Shown: positions 59,541 through 64,000 of the stretch, piece by piece
Numbering within the stretch: the stretch's first letter is position 1
Layout of the letters: every line of letters starts with the position of its first letter
Assembly (NCBI GenBank): GCA_948684385.1
Contig: CAPQCU010000001.1
Coordinates: 62,001 to 126,000, forward strand
Direction: 5' to 3'
Source of the DNA: an uncultured bacterium
GTDB lineage: Bacteria; Cyanobacteriota; Vampirovibrionia; Gastranaerophilales; Gastranaerophilaceae
DNA length: 64,000 nucleotides
Position numbers and translations under genes: made by a program
The notes under the pieces: generated by a model
The model's input: the letters and a program-made list of their open reading frames with translations, nothing else
Told to the model about the DNA's origin: nothing
Databases searched by the model: none

Positions 59541-60359
59541 ATGGATAAACTAAACTTTTTAACAGCGGGAGTACCGCTCAGAGCAGGAAACAAAGGATAT
59601 GAAGCCGGGTTCAAAATCCTTGATGAAATGGGGCTTGACGGGCTTGAGCTTGAGTTCGTACGCGGAGTCAGAATAAGTGACAAAAGCCGCGAAACAGTAA
59701 AAGCAACAACAAAAGTTATCACAGCTCACGCACCTTTCTATGTAAATCTTAATGCAAGAGAAGAAGACAAGCTTGAAGCAAGCGTACAGAGAATTATTGA
59801 AACAGCTGAAGTTGCAAACGAGTTAGGCGGGTTTAGCATCACTTTCCATGCCGGATATTATTTAGGTCAGGAAGCTGAGCTGACTTACACAAACATCCGC
59901 TCAAAAATACAAATAATTACAGACGAGCTTGCAAAGACCGGAAACAAAATCTGGATTAGACCAGAAACAACAGGCAAAGCGACCCAGTGGGGAGATTTAG
60001 AAGAAATCATAAGACTTTCTAAAGAGTTTGAAACAGTCCTTCCATGCGTTGATTTTTCACACCTGCATGCCAGATACAACGGTATTTCAAATACTTATGA
60101 TGAATTCTGCGCGATTTTTGAGCAAATAGGTAACGAGTTAGGACAAGCTGCGCTTGATAATTTCCACGCACATATTGCAGGGATTGAATACGGTGCAAAA
60201 GGCGAAAAGAAACATTTGAACTTAGAAGAGTCTGATTTTAATTACAAAGACCTCTTAAGAGCGTTCAAAGAATTTGATATAAAAGGCGCAGTTGTGTGCG
60301 AAAGCCCGAATATTGAGGATGACGCTAAACTGTTAAAAGATTTTTATTATGGATTATAA
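59541..60359 (+). CDS. TIM-barrel (AP endonuclease 2 family) protein
   Basis: 272 residues. Xylose-isomerase-like barrel related to endonuclease IV: ITAHAPFYVNLNA (about 58-70), ITFHAGYYLGQ, IRPETTG, CVDFSHLHARY, FHAHIAGIEYG. The metal His/Glu/Asp residues are placed as in Nfo-type enzymes. It may repair abasic sites or isomerise a sugar. It overlaps folC by 11 nt. Confidence 0.8.
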   Translation: MDKLNFLTAGVPLRAGNKGYEAGFKILDEMGLDGLELEFVRGVRISDKSRETVKATTKVITAHAPFYVNLNAREEDKLEASVQRIIETAEVANELGGFSITFHAGYYLGQEAELTYTNIRSKIQIITDELAKTGNKIWIRPETTGKATQWGDLEEIIRLSKEFETVLPCVDFSHLHARYNGISNTYDEFCAIFEQIGNELGQAALDNFHAHIAGIEYGAKGEKKHLNLEESDFNYKDLLRAFKEFDIKGAVVCESPNIEDDAKLLKDFYYGL

Positions 60360-61497
60360 AGAAGCGATAAACTTAATTACAAGCAAAGGCAATTTTTATA
60401 TCGACCTTGGATTAGAGAGAATATCTTCCGTACTTGAAAAACTCGGAAACCCTCAGGATGATTTAAAATTCATCCATGTTGCCGGTACAAACGGCAAAGG
60501 TTCAGTCTGTACAATGCTCGAATCGATTTTAAGAACTGCAGGGTACAGAACCGGACTTTACACCAGCCCGCATATTTGGGAATACACAGAAAGAATTAAA
60601 GTTAACGGGTGCGAAATTCCGGAAGAAACTTTTGCGCAAAATATCAAAAAAATTATCGACATCGGAATTCATCTTACAGAGTTTGAAATCCTTACTGTTT
60701 GCGCGTTTTTGTACTTTAGAGAACAAAAAGTAGATGTTGTGGTTTTAGAAACAGGATTGGGCGGAAGGTTAGACGCAACAAATGTTATTAAAGAAAACCT
60801 TTGCGCAATAATAACGCAAATTGCGCTTGATCACACAGACAGGCTAGGAAAAACAAAAGACGAAATCGCGTTTGAAAAAGCCGGAATAATTAAGCCAAAC
60901 TGCCCTGTAATTACAAGCATGGGTTACGAAGCAATACGAGATAAGGCAGATGAGTCGGACTCAATGTTTATCCTGACTTCTCCTTATGTAAACCCTGCTT
61001 ACATTGAAGCTCTGAGCTTAAAAGGGCAGCATCAGGTCGAAAATCTTGCGCTTGTGATTGCAGCCGTTGAGTATTTATTTAAAGAAATTACGCCGGAAAT
61101 TATTATTGAAGGTTTGATGAAAGTCAAAAATCCATGCCGATTTGAGTTTTTTGAAAAAGAAAATTTAATTGTTGATGCTTCGCACAATCCAAACGGGATT
61201 GAAGCTTTAAGAAAAAATCTTGATTTTTATTATCCGGATGAAAAGCGCAGGTTTGTTTTCGGATGTCTGAAAAATAAAGATTACGAAAAAATGATGAAAA
61301 TACTTTTTAGTGAAGATGATGAAATTTATCTTAATGAATTTGATTACCCGAACGCTTGCAGTTATAATGAGCTTAGCGCGAAATGTCCTTTTGCTGCGAA
61401 AAAATACGAAGAAAATGAACTTACACCGGATAAGTTAAATGTAATCTGCGGTTCGTTTTATATGATTGGAGGAATGAAATGGATGAAAACAAAATAA
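60349..61497 (+). CDS. folC: Folylpolyglutamate/dihydrofolate synthase
   Basis: 382 residues. Mur-ligase fold: ATP loop HVAGTNGKGSVCTMLESIL (about 43-61), the TSPHIWEYTERIKVNG motif, and ETGLGGRLDATNVI (about 127-140). It adds glutamate to folates. It overlaps the TIM-barrel gene upstream and the ACT gene downstream (19 nt). Confidence 0.92.
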   Translation: MDYKEAINLITSKGNFYIDLGLERISSVLEKLGNPQDDLKFIHVAGTNGKGSVCTMLESILRTAGYRTGLYTSPHIWEYTERIKVNGCEIPEETFAQNIKKIIDIGIHLTEFEILTVCAFLYFREQKVDVVVLETGLGGRLDATNVIKENLCAIITQIALDHTDRLGKTKDEIAFEKAGIIKPNCPVITSMGYEAIRDKADESDSMFILTSPYVNPAYIEALSLKGQHQVENLALVIAAVEYLFKEITPEIIIEGLMKVKNPCRFEFFEKENLIVDASHNPNGIEALRKNLDFYYPDEKRRFVFGCLKNKDYEKMMKILFSEDDEIYLNEFDYPNACSYNELSAKCPFAAKKYEENELTPDKLNVICGSFYMIGGMKWMKTK

Positions 61498-61760
61498 TTA
61501 TTACGGTTTCAGGAAGCGACAAAGTCGGAATTGTTTCAGGGATTTCAACCATTCTTGCAAAGTACAAAGTTAATATTGAAGATATTAAACAGACTTTGAT
61601 GCAAGGACATTTTGTAATGTTTATGCTTTGTGATATTGCAAAGGCTGATGTTAATTTTAAAGAACTCAAGAACATTTTAATAGAAGAAGGTAACAAGCTT
61701 GAAGTTGAAGTATGGGTTCAAAAGAAAGGCATTTTTGAAAAAATGCATACAATAGCGTAG
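61479..61760 (+). CDS. ACT-domain protein (UPF0237 type)
   Basis: 93 residues, a single ACT domain (IITVSGSDKVGIVSGISTILA, about 6-26; MFMLCDIAKADVNFKELKNIL). Small stand-alone ACT proteins of this type act as amino-acid sensors or regulators. Coupled to folC. Confidence 0.85.
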   Translation: MDENKIIITVSGSDKVGIVSGISTILAKYKVNIEDIKQTLMQGHFVMFMLCDIAKADVNFKELKNILIEEGNKLEVEVWVQKKGIFEKMHTIA

Positions 61761-61909
61761 CTCGGAGTGAAGCCTGAAAGGGCTTGCAGAAGTGCAAGCC
61801 CTTGGAAGGCAAAACTTTACGTCAGCGCCGTTGTGACGGAGCGACAGCGGAGGAACGGAGCAATCTTAGCGAAAGCGGGATTGCACAGGCGCAATATGAG
61901 ACAAAATAA
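61761..61909. other. GC-rich structured intergenic region
   Basis: Three hairpins can be drawn: GGGCTTGCA-GAAG-TGCAAGCCC (perfect), CCGT-TGTG-ACGG and GCAATC...GATTGC. GC is well above the neighbours. The first could be a terminator-like stem without a T-tract. It may hold a small RNA or a repetitive element; no promoter is evident. Confidence 0.4.
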
Positions 61910-62374
61910 ATGGAAGAAGAAATAAAACACCTCAACGAAATTTCTGCGCGCTTTAAAAGAATGAGTGCAAAAATAAAGCTGCTCACACTTATTAATAAAG
62001 CAAAAGAAGAATACGACCGATTCGATTTTTCTCAAGGACTGGAAACTTTAGAAGAAGCTTTAAAACTCGACCCCGAAAACCCTGTTGTGCTTCGCGGCAT
62101 CGGCTGCATGAAACAGTTTCAGAAAGATTTTGATAGTGCAATAGAATTTTATACAAAAGCGCTTGAATACTCTCAAACAAAAGAAATCGAATATACTCTA
62201 ATCGGAATGGCATATTACCTGCAAGATGAGCTTGATGAAGCAGTTGAAAACTTTAACTTTGCAATAGATGAAAACGAAAATTACGACCCTGCTTATGAAG
62301 GTAAAAATCAGGCTATGCTCGAAAACCACGTTAAAATTCTTGATTTACAAGAATCATTAAAAAAATACTTCTGA
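61910..62374 (+). CDS. Small TPR protein
   Basis: 154 residues. About three TPR motifs cover 30-135 (DFSQGLETLEEALKLDPENP; FDSAIEFYTKALEYS; LDEAVENFNFAIDENENYDP). It follows the structured region and precedes the response regulator. No ribosome binding site of strength. Partner unknown. Confidence 0.82.
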   Translation: MEEEIKHLNEISARFKRMSAKIKLLTLINKAKEEYDRFDFSQGLETLEEALKLDPENPVVLRGIGCMKQFQKDFDSAIEFYTKALEYSQTKEIEYTLIGMAYYLQDELDEAVENFNFAIDENENYDPAYEGKNQAMLENHVKILDLQESLKKYF

Positions 62375-62433
62375 ATTTAAACTTTACGCAATTAGCACTC
62401 TCAATATTTATCACTGCAATTTAAGAAGTGCGA

Positions 62434-62454
62434 AGAGTAATTTAATATTACTCT
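62434..62454 (+). promoter_or_regulatory. Hairpin before the response regulator ribosome binding site
   Basis: AGAGTAAT (62434-62441) pairs with ATTACTCT (62447-62454), immediately before GGAAAGGAG. Confidence 0.35.
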
Positions 62455-62471
62455 GGAAAGGAGTATTTTTT

Positions 62472-63131
62472 ATGCAAATAAAAATATTACTTGTAGAAGA
62501 CCAGAAACTAATGCGAATAGGTATAAAATCATTGTTCTCGGACTATCCGGACTTAGAAGTAATCGGCGAAGCAGTAAACGGTAAAGAAGCAATCGAAAAG
62601 TCTAAACTAATCAAACCGGATATTGTGCTTATGGATATCGGGCTCCCTGATATTTCAGGAGTCGAAGCAGCAAAACAAATTCTTGAAACCAACAACAATA
62701 TTAAGGTAATAATGCTTACATCCCATATTTCCGAAGAAGAGCTTAACTCTTCATTAAGTGCAGGTGCGAGTGCTTACGTAATCAAAGATATCTGTACAGA
62801 TTTTTTGATGAGTGTAATTAAAATGGTGAAAGAAGGAGCAATGTGGATAGACCCGCACGTAGTACCATTTATCCGCGATAAGAACTGCGGAGTAATACCA
62901 TCCCGTCAGCTTTCACGCAGCGCTTTTAAAGAAAACCATTCAAACCTGACCCAGCGAGAGTACGAAGTACTTAAACTTGTAGTAGACGGGCAGTCCAACA
63001 GCCAGATAGCAAAGACTTTAACAATAAGCGAGCACACAGCAAAAGCGCATGTTTGTAATATTATACAAAAACTGGTCGTAGACGACAGAACTCAGGCAGC
63101 GGTTAAGGCATTAAAAGAAGGATTGGTATAA
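62472..63131 (+). CDS. NarL/FixJ-family response regulator
   Basis: 219 residues. Receiver domain (about 1-120) with acidic residues VEDQ (Asp10 region), phospho-acceptor in VLMDIGLPD (about Asp55) and the conserved Lys near 107. LuxR-type HTH (about 155-215; LTQREYEVLKLVVDGQSNSQIAKTLTISEHTAKAHV). No histidine kinase is adjacent, so it is an orphan here. AAAGGAG precedes the ATG; a terminator overlaps the stop. Confidence 0.92.
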   Translation: MQIKILLVEDQKLMRIGIKSLFSDYPDLEVIGEAVNGKEAIEKSKLIKPDIVLMDIGLPDISGVEAAKQILETNNNIKVIMLTSHISEEELNSSLSAGASAYVIKDICTDFLMSVIKMVKEGAMWIDPHVVPFIRDKNCGVIPSRQLSRSAFKENHSNLTQREYEVLKLVVDGQSNSQIAKTLTISEHTAKAHVCNIIQKLVVDDRTQAAVKALKEGLV

Positions 63132-63142
63132 AACCAATCCTT
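63118..63142 (+). terminator. Terminator of the response regulator
   Basis: AAGGATTGGT / ACCAATCCTT with a 5-nt loop containing the TAA stop, then CTGTGTT; a moderate T-tract only. Confidence 0.65.
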
Positions 63143-63197
63143 CTGTGTTAGCAAAAAATTTTTTTACGGGGTTTAAATCTATAAAAAGGAGAACTTC

Positions 63198-63578
63198 ATG
63201 CCAAAACTCACAGATATCGCAATTATGAAATTCGGTAAAACAACTATTGCTGACACAACCAGAGGAATGTACACTCTTAGGCGCCAACTTCCTAAAGAAG
63301 AACTTTCACTCGCAAACAGGCTTCGTACAACAGTTAATATTGGAAACGAAAATAATCTAAAAGGATTAGAACATCTAGCTGAAAGTAAAGGAGTTTACGC
63401 AAGCTGGAGAAGCGAACTTGAACGAGAACCTCACTTTGATTTATGCGAAAAAACTCCGCTAAACACAGTCAAAGACACAACAAAAGAAGATTTTACAGAT
63501 TTTATCCTTGATATAAAACACAAAGAGTGGTTAAAAGCAGTTGACGAAAGAATGAAGAAACTCGGCTTCAAACCGTAA
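63198..63578 (+). CDS. Hypothetical protein
   Basis: 126 residues, soluble, basic, helical (MPKLTDIAIMKFGKTTIADT start; HKEWLKAVDERMKKLGFKP end). AAAAGGAGAA precedes the ATG. Family not recognised. Confidence 0.6.
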   Translation: MPKLTDIAIMKFGKTTIADTTRGMYTLRRQLPKEELSLANRLRTTVNIGNENNLKGLEHLAESKGVYASWRSELEREPHFDLCEKTPLNTVKDTTKEDFTDFILDIKHKEWLKAVDERMKKLGFKP

Positions 63579-63683
63579 CAAATTGTTTACAACTTAGCTA
63601 TTCTTGTATGTTTGGTGTAAAATGTGTAAGTGGATTGTAATAGGAGAAGGACCGTCGTTTTTACGATTGGATGAGTATAAAAT

Positions 63684-64000
63684 ATGACAATACAAGAATG
63701 GTTTGATAAGCGAAAAGAAGCGCAGATTGAAAGACGCGCCCGCGATATGAAAGGGATTGAAGTAGAAACTCCAGAACTTTGGACACAATGCGTTCATTGC
63801 GGTACTCAAATCTTAAAAAGTGAACTGGAAGAAAATTTGATGGTATGCCCGCACTGCGACTACCACTTTAGAATAAACGCAACAACAAGAATTAAACAAC
63901 TTTTTGACGAAGGGTCTTTTGAAGAATTGTTCAAAAACGTTAGACCAACCGACCCTTTGAATTTCGTCGACACAGAGTCTTACGCAAACAGAATTAAAAA
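63684..64000 (+). CDS. accD: Acetyl-CoA carboxylase carboxyltransferase beta subunit (5' part)
   Basis: First 105 codons; the gene runs off the right edge. The N-terminal zinc ribbon CVHCGTQIL...CPHCDYHF (two CxxC, about 37-64) and LFDEGSFEELF are diagnostic of AccD. It supplies the carboxyltransferase step to malonyl-CoA for fatty acid synthesis. A TGTAAAAT promoter-like box lies about 60 nt upstream. Confidence 0.92.
   Translation, partial: MTIQEWFDKRKEAQIERRARDMKGIEVETPELWTQCVHCGTQILKSELEENLMVCPHCDYHFRINATTRIKQLFDEGSFEELFKNVRPTDPLNFVDTESYANRIK

Noticed and set aside
63622..63687. 21-codon upstream ORF overlapping the accD start (ATGA)
   Set aside because: Its ATG overlaps the likely -10 box, so the transcript would start after it; no ribosome binding site.

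Overview
The window reads as chromosome of a low-GC, diderm, flagellated gut bacterium, most likely a member of the Gastranaerophilales (Melainabacteria/Vampirovibrionia, the non-photosynthetic sister group of Cyanobacteria). Direct support: lipid A/Kdo genes (lpxK, kdsB), a secreted SLH-domain protein of the type cyanobacteria anchor in the outer envelope, fliD, a DAP-type murE, and an RNase P RNA whose P12 region carries a repeat insertion as in some cyanobacteria. The taxonomic name is inference.

Layout. 1-6.5 kb: SLH envelope protein, a secreted unknown, a Na/Pi symporter and prmC. 6.5-11.2 kb: oadG, pgi, then a small accessory strip with a HEPN/MNT toxin-antitoxin pair, two XRE regulators sharing a palindromic operator, a candidate type I toxin gene, and rnpB. 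11-17.5 kb: lipoprotein, lpxK-kdsB, methyltransferase, rplU-rpmA, pnuC. 17.5-23.7 kb: an internally deleted class II photolyase, a matrixin-like protease, a four-gene ketosynthase/dehydratase/ketoreductase/ketosynthase operon laid out like the aryl-polyene core with a divergent chain-length-factor-like gene, and a SpoIID-like protein. 23.7-45 kb: housekeeping genes (dehydrogenase, peroxiredoxin, thyX, solute-binding protein, GtrA, phosphohexomutase, fliD, recN, TPR, glyS, nagA, murE, ftsI-type PBP). 45.3-53.6 kb: a tRNA-Ala carrying an 8.2-kb degraded prophage with a serine integrase. 53.6-64 kb: unknowns, anmK, then a long co-directional run (ABC permease, glycosyltransferase, formyltransferase, TIM-barrel, folC, ACT, TPR, response regulator, start of accD).

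Themes. Cell-wall synthesis and recycling recur (murE, PBP, nagA, anmK, SpoIID). A roughly 55-nt GGGGTAAATG repeat family is scattered through the window; it often begins at or within the stop codon of a gene, and two copies lie inside rnpB. At least nine genes have a -10 hexamer ending exactly 6 nt before the start codon and no Shine-Dalgarno, so leaderless transcription looks common. Sequence erosion by deletion is visible in the photolyase and prophage genes, and single-base frame breaks appear in several very small genes.

The most interesting candidates are the 23-residue hydrophobic peptide gene at 10475-10546, whose predicted mRNA has complementary 5' and 3' ends and an opposing promoter (a putative type I toxin-antitoxin), the repeat insertion in rnpB, the leaderless gene set, the mini polyene-like operon, and the serine-integrase prophage whose integrase stop codon is supplied by the tRNA gene.
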